Positions 45,926-58,158 of a DNA stretch of 64,000 bases are shown here, in pieces. The translations under genes were made by a program, and so were the position numbers. Source of the stretch: Ancistrus triradiatus (lineage: Eukaryota > Chordata > Actinopteri > Siluriformes > Loricariidae); contig JAJAGP010000202.1 of assembly GCA_025084515.1 (NCBI GenBank), positions 342,001-406,000 on the forward strand, written 5' to 3'. The notes beneath the pieces are model-generated. The model had not been told where the DNA came from. It ran no database searches and saw nothing but the letters and a program-made list of their open reading frames with translations. Every line of letters begins with the position of its first letter. The first letter of the stretch is position 1.

Positions 45926-48900
45926 CAGGTGAAGTTACAAATGTTCCTATTGATTCTGTGCCTCAGAGATGGAAAACAAATCCATTTTAATCATGCAACC
46001 AGCACAGAAGGCCTTTCTGCCACTGCATCTCCATGTCACATACTTACTTCACAGCGACATAATCAAATACTCTCTCTGAACACTATTCAAACGTTTGCAC
46101 AGCAAACACACTTTCTGTTTCTGACTTGCTTTTTGTTTAACAGAGCTTGGTGGGAGCATTTCCTAATACACAGTAATCCTTCTTTTTTCATTTTTTACAT
46201 ACAATCAAAGATTCTTTAAGACAGAAATAGTTCTTCACTGATGTAGTGATCCTTAGGTACGCATATTAAAAGATTTATTCTCTGCTTATCATATCACAAG
46301 GCTTTGAAGAGATCTAATTTCTTTCCTCAAAATTAAGCAGAAAAAAGATAATTTAATTGAATTAAATGAAAATAATGTTTCTCGGTCTGTAACTCTACAT
46401 TAATGTTTAATTGCCATTCTCATGTCAGGTGCGTTGAGCATGAGCAGCTCATTAATAACAGTTCATCAATTTTAGTGGTCATTAAGCTCGTATTTCATTC
46501 TAACATCTTCAGTTACCCCATAAAGTTAGATTTTGACCATTAAACCATACAGAAAGCACAAGTTTAATGGTGTGAGTGTTGTCAGGTCGGGAATTCCAGC
46601 TTATGTGTCTGCTTTAGATCTTTTAATCTACAGAGCATTTTGAAAAGCTTCCCATACTGAGACCATGAGACACATTTTCAGCATGTAACGTGGAGGATAT
46701 TAGTTAAGGTTAAGCCTGGCACATATCACAGTCAGGGATCTTTTATTCACTATCCTAATGCTCATGTGACTTTGTTTATAGGGCACTATCCCCTCATAGT
46801 AAATGTCAAGCTGCCATTTATATTTTGAGTTATCTACATGAAAACATCTGGAGTTAGAGATTATGATCTTAACACATTATTAAGTATCATATATTTGATG
46901 TGTCTAAAGTAGCCAAATCAAAATCTGCATAAATTGCATCATAAAAAATCTTTGACTGTCCTTATGGTATATATTATACTGCACAAACATGTGATCACTT
47001 TTGTACTCTTGAATTCATTAAATTGACTGAATTAATTAAGAAACCAGAAGCTAAATATAAAAAGCATTCACTGCTAGTTTAAGATGGTGCAAGCCTAAGA
47101 CAAAGTGGGGTTGCCAGATGCCAGATTCTACTACTAAATACATGTAGGCTTAAATTATGCTGACACAAGTAGCTGATAACAATAACTTAGTCTACACTCA
47201 TATCTCTCCGTAACTGACAAGGTGATGGAAGACCTAGCTATAAAACATTGTGCAATAAAAATTTCAGCAATCCATAATTAAAGCTCACTGTCCAGGTATA
47301 ACATTTGAAACGATGCAAGCCCAGTGAAACACAATTACCAAATGTACACACTCACAGTATGCCAATCTCTTGAGGGAACAGAGGGTTTTAAACCACAAAA
47401 CAAAGCAGTGCAGAGGGTGGTGCTTATTGAGTCATGTCATTAACTGGAAAGAGGAAGGCATCTGCAGGCTTCACATATGATCTACACTGAGATATAACAT
47501 GTCAGCCTTTAATTCATGGCCCTTGAGCCTCACCTGACTGTAAGTACTAGTCTTGGTCACTGGTGTACTCAAATAGTGGGGAGATACAGCAGTGTTTATG
47601 CTACATGGGATACAGGCCGAGAAAAGTCCAGAGAGGCTGCATTCTATCTCTGGGTCTATATTGCCTTTGTAATTGACCTATAAATTTTAGAGACAGCCAC
47701 AGGTTGGTTGGGAGGAGACAGGCAGAGGCAGGGAAAAAGAGGAAAGAGGGAGTGGTAACAGAAACTATTCCAGAGATATGGCTATAAGACATACAGCTCC
47801 ATTTGGCAAGAAAGAGGATGTTCTGTACAGTGGATTGAAGTTAGTAATTGGTGGCTACATTAAGATCCAGCCTTGGAATGTTCTATCTGAGGAGATGAAA
47901 GGTCCTGTGGAAGGGAGACTACTTACAATGGCAGCAGCTGGTGGAGGTAGAGATTGGGTGGGGCAGGCTGGGTGTGTATGTACGTGTACTTTGGCGACAG
48001 CAGGAGCAGTGAGATTTCACACACATACATGGACAAATAGATGAGACCAGACACACGGTGATCAAATGTACTGTGAAAATTTTTTGCCACCAGCATTGGC
48101 ATGGCAGGACTGGGTTGAACTCATAAATATTCCTTTTTGAATATTCATCAAATTCAAATTTTGCCTGTGTTATCCTAATGTGACATGGTGCCATAGTAAC
48201 ATTGCCATATGAAAATGCACAAATGAACTCCTAATGCTGCCATAATGGTAAAAATCCAATATGTTCTATGTTTGTTTACAATCCATCCTTTTCCATTCTC
48301 TTGACATTTTTCAAATAGGATCTTATAGCAGAGATGACCTTAATTTTGTTTTCAGAGTACATTGGTCACTTTGAAATAGACTATAAAGCTCAGCACAGGG
48401 AGACATCCGCAGGAAGGAAGCGTGAATATTTATGAACGTGATAGCAGAAATAACATTGCAGTGAGGATAGCCCTTATTGAGGTCTCAGAAATTAAATACA
48501 TGCAAGAGTCGGAATAAAAACTTCAGCACATCTTGTCAACCAGTGAACATAATCACTTGCTTTGATGAATATATGTAATGCTGATTGCAACTGACAAGAA
48601 AAAGCTGCATAATAACAATAAGACCAATAGTAATAAGAAAAATAATAACAACAACAATAATAATAGGTAGCAGTGAAAGAAAAATAGCAAAAAGAAGCAT
48701 TTGGATGTGAACCTCATGCCTATGCCACAGTGCAACAATGTTTCTGGATGAGAGCACTGGGAATTGGCAGTGGAGGCAGCAAAACTACAGTGATGCCAAA
48801 TAAGCAAGCCTTTTCTCTGCCACCATTGTGTAGGTTCAACAGGTGTACTGCTTCCAGTGACCATTCGAATGAATGAAAAGCCTTTGAGCTTCAAGGAGAA

Positions 48901-49735
48901 TTCCAACATAAAAAAAATAACAAATATACATGCTACATTTCTGCTACAGAAAATCATTGGGGTATTTTACTAAACTGGGAGAAAACAAATAATATCGATA
49001 TAATTCCATAGGATACAAAAGTGCACCCAATTAAAGCTTCAATGGTTTCCTTGATATTACAATAATCATGTGTTATTGTGCAATTTCTGGTTGAGCTTGC
49101 TTCTATTTCTAGTTATTCTATGCCTAACACTGAAGAAGCTGGGTTTTAGGGTTTGTTCTCAATAATCCTGAAGATCCACTGCCAATATATAGCCATCTAC
49201 CATCTTCAAGTTTTATACCTTATATACCCTAAGCACTTCTGGGAAATAATGATTGGAAATCTCTGAATTCTGTGCAAACAGCAGTACCCACACCAAAATG
49301 AAGACAGCCATAAAAAGTTATGAGATTATGTCCTGTGTTTTATTTATTTAAGTCTTACCGTTAGAGGTAAACAAAAGCACAACTGGTATACCACAATATA
49401 CTGCAATATTAAAAGAGTATTAGATTTTCTAAATGGTGTCATGTTCTACACCTTGTGGAATTCTGCTGGTGTAAATGTTGGACCATATGTGCCATATTTC
49501 TCCTGGTCCATGACTTTTGAACCAATTTTTAAATTGGTCTACAAAGAACGATTTTAAGCAAAACTCAATCTGCACACAAATTAGAAATGGTCATGCCTCA
49601 AGTGGGAAGCAGTATGGAATGCTAATTATGAACATCAACACAATTAAGTAATTAAGTAATCAATACAATTAAGCACAATTTCTTAAGATGAATTTACAAA
49701 AACCATTTCCCATGCTTAGTGTAATATGACTCATA
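45926..49735. other. sema6a intron segment, no exon seen
   Basis: Mostly unique-looking intron. A simple (AAT/AAC)-rich stretch lies at about 48600-48665; the minus-strand open frames over it (48536-48757, 48553-48957) are low-complexity translations and not genes. Confidence 0.4.
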
Positions 49736-49740
49736 ATGTA

Positions 49741-49928
49741 ATTTTTTAAATGTAATTTAGAAGACAATCTTATCCAGAGTGACTTACAACTGATGCAGTC
49801 TTACAATCCAAGCAATTGTGGGTTAAGGGTCTTGCTCAAGGACCCAACAGTGGCAGCTTGGCAGAGGATTTGAACCTTGGACCTTTTGGTCCAAAGTCCA
49901 GTACCTTAATCGCTAGGAGACCACAGTC
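49741..49928 (-). mobile_element. tRNA-derived SINE copy
   Basis: Reverse orientation: TTATCCAGAGTGACTTACAA, TGGGTTAAGGGTCTTGCTCA, GGATTTGAACCTTGG (B-box complement) and TACCTTAATCGCTAGGAGAC (A-box side complement). Nearly full length. Confidence 0.85.
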
Positions 49929-49931
49929 CCC

Positions 49932-50443
49932 TCCACAATTATTGGCACCCATGGTAAAGATGAGTAAAAGAGTTATACAAATTTGGTGAATCAGCTTAAT
50001 CTCAAACTGAAAAAATAAGTAAATTTAGTAACTAAGTAAATTTAGTCTGAGAAAATAAAATCCCTCATCAACAAATACTTATTTTTAATAAAACCACATG
50101 TGCATTATTGGCACCTCTGCATTTAATACTCTTTACAACCTCCTATTGCAAATAAAACAGCACTTAGTCTCTTAGATCATCTTATATGGCTGGGAATCAC
50201 AGAGCATGAAATTTGAGACCATTTCTCTTCACAGAATCTCTCCAAATCATTCGGGAACTTCTCTGGTGTGCTCAATTTTTTTTTATCATTGTATCATGCT
50301 TCCAGTCAAAGCCCAGTAGCACTTAACAGTCTCCAGACACAATCTCCAGATGACAGAAAAGCCTTCTAAATAATCTGTTGGCATGGAGGTGGCACCTGCT
50401 GGTAGTTTCAGAGACTATATATATATATATATATTATATATAT

Positions 50444-50481
<38 letters not shown>

Positions 50482-50779
50482 TATATATATAACCCCACTG
50501 GAAACAAGAAAGTCATTAAAAAGTTCTTGCAAGGTAATTAAACCAATTAAATATAAAAAAGAAGAAAAGGTGCTTTAGTCTTCAAAGAAAAGCACGTCTT
50601 TTTTGTATACAAATAATAGTTATTGATGACGGATTTTTTTCTCTGACTAAATTTTACTTCAATTAAAAGTTTTATTTATGTTCTCATTTTTCAGGCTGAC
50701 ATTAAGCTAATCCACCAAAAGGTGAATTCCTTATAACTCTTTTTACTCATCTTCACCTGGGGTGCCAATAATTGTGGAT
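49932..50779. mobile_element. Tc1-like deletion derivative, family I
   Basis: Termini CCACAATTATTGGCACCC and GGGTGCCAATAATTGTGG are inverted copies of a common teleost Tc1-type end. The interior keeps worn terminal-repeat and transposase sequence and is split by the (TA)n tract at 50416-50491. Confidence 0.8.
50416..50491. repeat. (TA)n tract
   Basis: About 75 bp of almost pure TA with a few TTA interruptions, inside the family I element. The open frame over it is meaningless. Confidence 0.95.
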
Positions 50780-51108
50780 GAGAACTATAAATAGCTGATA
50801 TAGGCCAAGTCTACAAACACATATAACTGTGTTCAATGTCAGGTCACCAAGACAAGATAAAAAACGAATCAACAACACCATGGTCAGATAAACTATTCAC
50901 TGTTCCTCTTTCATCAGAAACAAGCCTTGATATTGGATCTGGGGCTATTAAAGCATTTGTTTAATAAATCTCTCTTCCTGGGGCATAGTAATTTCTTATG
51001 TTTATGACTACATCTCTCGCTTCGTGGAATGGTCAACTGGAAGCAGCATTAAACTGTAAATCTCTTCCCCCACAGGACAAAAATTGACTCCTCCATTCCA
51101 AGGCTTAC

Positions 51109-51219
51109 CATTGGATTCATGCTGGGTTAGAGAGGGCACTGCAATATAAGGATCCCTCTTATCAGTGGGCACAAAGGGGTCCTTGGGCTGCACGGTGCTG
51201 AGAGAAGAGGTTGAGTAGC
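51109..51219 (-). CDS. sema6a: Semaphorin-6A, stalk exon
   Basis: A 111-nt exon between the acceptor TTCAACAG and donor GTAAGC. It begins by completing a glycine codon with the microexon and reads YSTSSLSTVQPKDPFVPT and then DKRDPYIAVPSLTQHESN before a split glycine codon joined to the last exon. This is the juxtamembrane stalk between the PSI domain and the membrane span. The sequence is weakly conserved with mammals, as is normal for this segment; splice phase (2 in, 1 out) is what fixes it. Confidence 0.88.
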
Positions 51220-54200
51220 CTGTTGAAGCACAATACAGATTAATACAAACTTGTCTGTAAAAACAAACCTTTATTTTGCGTATGAGTCACACATATTTCT
51301 TTCATATTTCCTGCCATGTAAACAACAAACTTATGAGCAACAAAGCCAAACCCCAGCTTTAATACTGCTGGATTTGGAACCTACAAGAAAAGACTGCTGG
51401 ATTCTGAAACCCTTTGCCTTTTGCATGTTTTAATGTATCTTTAGTAACCAGTTTATCCAACCAATACATCAACAAAATGCATTTTTTAAATGTCTGATTT
51501 GTTAAAAGTATGTACACATCTATTAACTATAGACTTTTGGATATTTCTGTCACACCCATTGCTAACAAATGCATGAAGCTAAATCTACAGAAATGCAATT
51601 TAAAGACAAACACTAAATGGGTTGTACTAAAGAGCTCAGTGAATTTAAATGGGATACAACATTTCTTAAAAGTTACATTTCTGCTCAAGTGTTATTGCTA
51701 AGCAGAATAATCTAGGAGCAACCTAGAAGCTGAACCATTAGGACCTTCAACACCAAATTTTAAAGGGTTCAGCAAACATAAGCTGCCCCATCCATTAGGT
51801 GTGCATTCAGAAGCATCATCAGGTGCACAGAGAAAGTTTGCTGTTTGCTCACATTGAATTGAAAAAGCAGTGTAAATCTAGCTGAACTAAATTATGTAGT
51901 GGGCTATGTCCATGTGTCAATGTTGCACGACTTATTTGTACCAGCAATTTCCAATTTAGTGCAAGGCACATCTGCCCGCTATAAGCTTTCTTTACCTTAT
52001 CATTACAGGACATTCCTGAAACACCTACACTTTTGGCAAAAATTAGTAAGAAATTGTTATAAAATGACTTGATAGCATTTAGGAACCTCTAAGTGGTAAT
52101 CCCTGACTTAATCACAAAGATATACGTATAAGGGGACACAAAGGACAAATTCTTTTAGCCATTCATCAACACAGGGTGGAAGCGTAGATTAGAGAAAAAG
52201 CTCTGTTGATCTTCACAGGGTAATGGCTATAAATAATTAGCTACACACCTGAAAATGCTCAGACCTAGTGTTAGGGCAATAATTAATTAAGCCTAAAATA
52301 ACCAGAGTGCTAATAAATCTGCCTGGACGAAGGACACAAGTGTATTCTACACCCACACACAGTGAAAAAGTGGATTAGCATGTACAGTAATAATCATATT
52401 AGTTAGTTAACATAATCTGTCAGGCAATTAACATGTTTAGTGAGTGTGTTACAGATGGCAAACCATCAAATTGTGCTGTACTATGGCGTTCCTTAACATT
52501 TTCTTTCACAGCTGTACACTCGTCTACTAATCAGATTTCCTTTCTTTTTTGTAAGCGCATGAAAAGCAGAAGAGAGAAAAAAAATCTCAAAAATGAAAAA
52601 ATGAAGGTAATTTTAAGGTAATTTTTCAGAAAAAAAAAACGAAAACCTGTATTTTCATCTCTTTGAGTTAAAAAATAATTGCTACAGTTTTATCTCTAGG
52701 GAATAAAAAACAGTTTTACACACTGAACATCCTTAAAGACATGCTTTAATACACTACCTTTAATTTATTCTTTCTCTGAGATAAATACAATGTATACAGT
52801 ACTGTGCAAAAGTCTTAGGCCACCGTTAGATTAGATATACTATTGTTTTAGCAAGGGTATAATAGCCATATATAATTAATTCTCAGTCTGTTCATTAGAA
52901 AACAACCAGAAAATACAGGAAATGTGTATGCAGTATCAAAAAACAAAGCAAAATCAGAAAAAAGGCTTCTATGGGCTACATTGGCAAGTATTTAGTGTGA
53001 CCTCCCCTTACATTTGGGCTACAGCAGCATCTGGCAGCTTCATCAGGATGCTAAGTTGACCCTTCTACAGTCTGAAGAAGCTCAATCAGGAATGGTCTTT
53101 TTGGGAATGAAGCAGTCAAGAAAGAACTTTTTCAGAAGGGGGACAGGGTGAAAAGGGTAGGACATGCTAAAGAATGATTCAAAAGAAGATCGGTGGAAAA
53201 GTGTTTTATCGGTGGAAAACCGATCAGTGGAAAACAGTATTATGGAGTGACAAATCAAAGTTTGAAATCTATGGGTCCACTCATCAACAATGTGTTATAT
53301 ATGGACACTATACCTTTGCTTAAAAAAACAAATGTAATGGAGACCTAAGACTTTTGCACAGTTCGGTATGTCTAGTAGGCTTCTTTGCAGGTTGTACGTG
53401 AAATAACACAGCCTCAGTCTCAGAACTAATAGGTCAGCAGCTTGAGCTCCATACAGTAATCACCTTGTATCTTACTTAACGAGCAAACATAGTGTTCATG
53501 AACTGTTTTGATTCTGCATTTATTTGCCATCAATTTGTCACATGCGTCAGCCTCATAGTCTCCCAGTAGCTCTCGTTAAAATGATTTATTTAAAAATGTG
53601 CCGGGGGCTGAGTGATTAGTGTGACAGACCTATTTTATAATTCATTTTCCGCGGCCAGGGGAAGTGCGACAGAGCCAGATGACACACACAGAAGTCTTGG
53701 GGTCTTTGGAAAAATGTCTCTAAAATGGCTTCTTGCATAACATTTTTACTGGATAAACAGAATGAAAAATAGGCCTTGTAGAGCAGAGACCATCTTTTCA
53801 AAGAGCAAATCAGCATTGATTATTTAGTGTGTGGGAAATGGCGCTGAAAAAAGATAGAGAAATGATGCTCTTTAAACTACATTAATATCACAGCTGTGAT
53901 TACAGTCTTCCCAAGTCTTCAAGTGTCATATTTATCAGCCTTCAAACAGGAAGTTGTTTCATTATATTCCAAATACTTCATCCAAGGAATTTGAAGTCTT
54001 ATAGACAAAGCGAGCAGGATAAACTGACTTCATACACGGCTTACATATGTTAATTCTGCATTCGTCCAAATCTGGTGCAGTGTGACGTCAATAACAAGGA
54101 AACAAACCACAGGAAAGAGGGAGAAAGCATGGATGAGATTTATGATTCCTATTTTTAGGAATTTACATAAATGTAAATGATAATGAACTTTTTCCTAACA

Positions 54201-54884
54201 GGGCAATTAGTCATTTGATATGAAGGTTGAAAACACAGACATTTTGACCATCTCCCACCAATGTAATGTTTAGCATTGCCTTCTGTGCAAGTGGAGACAC
54301 TATCAATCATACAATATCAAGGAGTGTGTGTGAGATGTGTGTACGTGTGAGCTTGTGGGTTTATAAGTATGTGTGTGTGCGTGTGTGTGTGTGGGTGGGT
54401 TAATGCGTGTTTGTGTGTGTGCACTGTGTGTGCGCCCTGCTTTTGCTGGATTGTATTTCATGAATAATTTTGCTTTGGAGAATACACTGCTGTTCAGCCT
54501 CTGTAAACAGCTTCCAACATTTGCATTTGGCTACATCTCTAACCCACAAAGCCGCCTTCTATTAAGCAGCTAGATCCATCCAATTAGGAAATCTAAGGTC
54601 AGGGCAAATCAATGGGTCCAGTGAAGGCTTGTGGAGAATAGATAGGGGGAGAATTATGGCAGAAGGAGCTGCCACATCCATCAATATAGAACGCTGGTAC
54701 AGAAACGAGTTTGTGGTATTTTAACACTTTTCTAAAGGTGTGTAAAGGCATCAAGGGCATTTGTGTTTTATAACACAGAGAGTTAGGTGAAATTAAATGG
54801 GAACAATCTGAATTTAGGAAACCAATCAATGCAAATAAGAATTAATGAGCTTTGTACATGCTGCATCTAACTTATGCCACTTAC
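51220..54884 (-). other. sema6a: sema6a intron
   Basis: 3.7-kb intron between the microexon and the stalk exon, containing the family C element at 52797. Otherwise nothing recognised. Confidence 0.8.
52797..53366 (+). mobile_element. Tc1-like element, family C, short copy with transposase remnant
   Basis: Flanked by TA; CAGTACTGTGCAAAAGTCTT at the left and CTAAGACTTTTGCACAGTTC at the right. At 53237-53278 the + strand reads VLWSDKSKFEIYGS, the block with the first catalytic aspartate. Just upstream, GATCGGTGGAAAA-type units are repeated about three times, a small tandem expansion. 570 bp, internally deleted. Confidence 0.85.
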
Positions 54885-54905
54885 CATTTAGAGCCACAAA
54901 GGAGT
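54885..54905 (-). CDS. sema6a: Semaphorin-6A, 21-nt microexon
   Basis: Acceptor TTTCTTTCAG and donor GTAAGT bracket only 21 bases. Joined to the neighbouring exons they give the peptide NSFVALNG, identical to the sequence after the DCH/DCQ residues of vertebrate SEMA6A. Phase 1 in and 1 out matches the flanking exons exactly. It lies in the stalk just after the PSI-linked segment. Confidence 0.92.
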
Positions 54906-55363
54906 CTGAAAGAAACAAATTAATAAATGAATTAATTTATTACAATTCAATTCAGTAAATTAACAATGCTACAAATGCTACTTGTGAAGAGTATGTAAAA
55001 AGGATTTTGGCCAAACATCTGTTTACACTGTACAGTTAATGATCACACCAAAGTAAGAAGCATACAGCTGTTCACTATTCACAACAGACAGAATGATGTA
55101 ATAAATGAATGCAGTTGACTAAAAGCAGTCTTCTGTGGGGCTTAGTGTGGCATAGTGAATAGGTCACAATGAAAGCTTCTGTCAGAGGTGTGTGTATGTG
55201 TGTATGTGTGTGTGTGTGTTGCTAAACTACGTTCATGTGTCTAGTGTGTTGATGCAGCTGAAGGAAAGGGTCAAAGCTGAGCCCAGATAAACAGGAGGGA
55301 GAAAAGGAGAATGGGGAGACAGATAGCGAGAGGCAGTGAGAGAGGGAAGAGGCCTTTGCTTAC

Positions 55364-55422
55364 TTTGGCAGTCTCCCAGTCCATCTGTGTTGCCCTGCTC
55401 TACGTCCTGCTCGAATGGCCAT
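55364..55422 (-). CDS. sema6a: Semaphorin-6A, exon after the PSI domain
   Basis: 59 nt between TTGATTATGCAG and GTAAGC. It reads (K)WPFEQDVEQGNTDGLGDCQ, closely matching the SEMA6A segment FEQDIERGNTDGLGDCH. Only this frame, entered with one base left over from the previous exon's two, is open and conserved. Confidence 0.95.
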
Positions 55423-55831
55423 CTGCATAATCAACAGAGACAAGACACACGATGGTGAGCTGCTGCAGCCCTGATGCCTTGAAATGACCCATTTGAGGAC
55501 AAGCAGAATTCGAAAGCCTCCACTTTCCACTGAGACCTGATGATTTTAACCCTAGGTGATCAGGATAGGCTAGGTGGTAGGCATTCTGAAAATGCTACAA
55601 TACTAAATGGAATGATTTCAGGCAGTTGGGTCATTTCAAATATTTTACTGCTTGTCATGCCACTCTGATGAAGCTCCTGGGTGAGCAGTACAATGACAAA
55701 AATGTCATTTCGACCCACTAATTCTACAGGGGGTGGATGTAAGAAATGAAATCCTGTAATAATGTACAAATATCAGGAGTTACTAACTCCAGAAAAGCTT
55801 TAATCTATCTTTGAATGCTGCAATAAAAGTA

Positions 55832-56340
55832 CCGTATTTTTCGGACCATAAGGCGCACTTAAAATCCTTTAACTTTCTCAAAAATCGACAGTTCGCCTTA
55901 AAATGCGGTGCATCTAATGTATGAATTAATTCTGGTTGTGCTTTCTGACCTAGAACCGATTGTAGATGGTACACGGTGCTCATAAATCTGTCAAAATGTT
56001 TTAGCACGGCCTTGGTAAGTTACGAAGCTTACGGTAACCGTAGTGTGCAGCATCGCAGAGTAATACGGTATGTGCTTCAGCATTAGGGTACGTGCATTCA
56101 TTCATTTATTCATTTTCGAAGCGGATTTCAAACTCGACGCTATCAGTCACGTAGCACAACATGGACATAGAGCAGCTGTGACAGAATTCAACATTAACGA
56201 ATCAATGATACAGAAGTGGAGGAAGCAAGAAGACGCCCTGCGCCAGGTAAAGACCAAATTGAGCTTCCGAGGAACTTAAGAGTTTCGTTTCATTTCATGC
56301 GCCTTATAACCCAGTGCGCTTTATAGCCCGGAAAATACGG
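55832..56340 (+). mobile_element. Pogo-like miniature transposon
   Basis: Flanked by TA (55830-55831 and 56341-56342). The termini CCGTATTTTTCGGACCATAA and TTATAGCCCGGAAAATACGG are inverted copies of the CGTATTTTCCGGACTATAAG type characteristic of pogo/Tigger-like elements. 509 bp; only an N-terminal piece of the transposase is left. Confidence 0.9.
56118..56279 (+). pseudogene. Pogo-like transposase N-terminal helix-turn-helix remnant
   Basis: Reads EADFKLDAISHVAQHGHRAA, then VTEFNINESMIQKWRKQEDA and LSFRGT before a TAA. The pattern (K-L--I--A-..GNRAA---F.V-E..I..WRKQ...L...K..FRG) is that of the first DNA-binding motif of pogo/CENP-B-like transposases. The second helix-turn-helix and the catalytic DDE domain are absent. 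No intact start; the frame continues from non-coding sequence upstream. Confidence 0.85.
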
Positions 56341-57771
56341 TATTCAATGGTTTGTAGTAGAATGTTTTTGAGAAAGACAATCTTTCAATTAATTAAAGGA
56401 CGAAGCGGGTGAAGATTTGCTTCACAAACTACTCCATAAAGTGTCCATCTACTCATGTCGGCCAGCTTTGTCTTCTGTTGTGTTCTTCACCACTATTAAG
56501 TACAAAACCTTTTTTTTTCTTCATCTTTTATTCATTTGCAACATAATCCTTGAGATTTTTGGAACATTTATTCTCTAGAAACCCTGAAACAATCACATAA
56601 ATTCATATAATATTGTGCTGAGAAACTGAGCATTCTCTTTTCTTGCACAACTCTGTTGTCCTGTGTCAGTTCAGTTCATCTTCACCCATCCATTTGCAAA
56701 CTGCTTTAGCAGAAAAGGGTCTTTCTATGTTATGTTCTATGTTATTAGACTTTGTACTAACAAAGACACAAAAAAGTGTGCAGGCTTGGTTCTTCTCTAA
56801 GTTCGACCACCAAGGAGAAAAGCCCAAGCATCTAAATCTAGCTGTCAAGTTATTGCATTCTGTAGTGACAGACTATACAAGTGTAAACTCTTAGTGCTTT
56901 CTCTCTAGGGCCCATATTTTATCTAGGCTTTTCATTAAACATCACTAAGTGACAAGTCCATTCCGTTCAGTAGCTCACCACAAAAGCCAACAGATCATAA
57001 TGTGTAATGCTTGGTCACTTGTGAGGACTGATGTGAGGTCATCTAACCCCTTAATGTTTCCGAAATGTCTTTATCAGCAAACAATGATTTGGAAATAATA
57101 ACAGAAGAAAAAGAATAGCATCAAATGAGCAATTATAAACATGCCAAATTCCTGTGAATATAATAATAACTTCATGTGCACAACTCATTCTTTCTGACCT
57201 CAGAAATGCCATATGATTGTTCAGCATTCAAACCACCATGCATGGAAAATACAGCTATTAATTATTGTGTCCCATTTCGGCAAAAGGGTCAATTTATATT
57301 TGCTACTTCTTCCATTATTTTTCCTTCAGTCTTGTCCAACAAAACCTCTAGAAGGGGGGAAATCTCAAGGCAAAGCAGAATTAGATAAAGCAGCACGTGT
57401 GAAAAGGACAACAAAACCCCTCTACAGAGTGAATGAGTGTTCACTCCAATACTGCCTCACCATATTTTCTCCATCAGCAGGGTTTCTACTCATAGATTTT
57501 TCTCTTTTTTCCTCTCACTCTTTGAAGACTTCCCAACTTCACAGTGTGTACAGTTATAAAAACACAAAAACCTTTAAATGGCAAAAAAGGGAGGAAGAAG
57601 CCTGTGGTTTCTTTTCTAAAAAATGAGTGGCTATAAATCGGTTTCATTGTAGTGAATTGTGTGATTGCCCTCAAGTGTCTCCTTTACAAAATAACAAAGT
57701 ACATAAGACTGGACAGATCACATGATCAGTGGCTGAACTCAGGTGTTGGTAAGTGGTTTAGATTAGCATAC

Positions 57772-57846
57772 TTTGTGCTGGTGACTTCCCTGCAGGTGCC
57801 TTCTGACACCCATCCGCAGTATGGATCTCTGGAGGCGATGCAGGAC
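57772..57846 (-). CDS. sema6a: Semaphorin-6A, PSI-domain exon
   Basis: 75 nt between TCCTCACAG and GTATGC. It reads SCIASRDPYCGWVSEGTC then REVTST, containing the PSI signature CIASRDPYCGW and its cysteines. The donor choice (after ACAAA) was set by the requirement for two spare bases to keep the next exon in frame; an upstream GT (after GGGAA) gives the wrong phase. Confidence 0.95.
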
Positions 57847-58017
57847 CTGTGAGGAGATAAACACACACCTGGTCTATCAGATCATCTTTAATCAGGATTA
57901 GTCAGCTCACCGACATTCTCTTCAACTTCTGCTGATAGAGTTCAGGTTTCATATCTGTACTAATAACATGAAGAGGTAGCCAAGATAACATTATCGAGTG
58001 TGTCAATCTAGACTCAC

Positions 58018-58158
58018 TTTTTGCACTTCCCATGTCGCTCGCAGCGTGACAGTGGCACCTTTACCACACAAGACGTGAACGCCACAAACAGTGAGTGACT
58101 CTTGCTGTCGATCTGCATGCTGATGATGCGCTTGTCATCCACACCATCAATACTGCAT
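58018..58158 (-). CDS. sema6a: Semaphorin-6A, end of Sema domain and start of PSI
   Basis: 141 nt between CTTTTTTTCAG and GTGAGT. It reads CSIDGVDDKRIISMQIDS, then LFVAFTSCVVKVPLSRCE and RHGKCK. This is the last Sema blade followed by the first cysteines of the PSI domain, matching SEMA6A (GVEDKRIMGMQLD ... KVPLGRCERHGKCKK). Confidence 0.96.

Larger units (their letters stand above)
35396..51108 (-). other. sema6a: sema6a intron before the last exon (15.7 kb)
   Basis: The intron begins with the donor GTAAGC (51108 down) and ends at CTCTGCAG before 35395. It holds two near full-length and one internally deleted family B-type Tc1 elements or relics, older Tc1 relics, a foldback, a SINE and a long (TA)n tract. 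I found no additional sema6a exon in it, although mammalian SEMA6A has extra stalk sequence in some isoforms. Confidence 0.85.
55423..57771 (-). other. sema6a: sema6a intron
   Basis: 2.35-kb intron carrying the pogo-like element at 55832-56340. The open frames at 57213-57626 and 56643-56894 have no recognisable domain. Confidence 0.8.

Noticed and set aside
48536..48957. Minus-strand frames rich in Leu, Ile and Val resembling membrane proteins
   Set aside because: They are translations of an (AAT/AAC)-rich simple repeat.
50378..50578. 66-codon open frame with Tyr-Ile repeats
   Set aside because: Produced by the (TA)n tract at 50416-50491.
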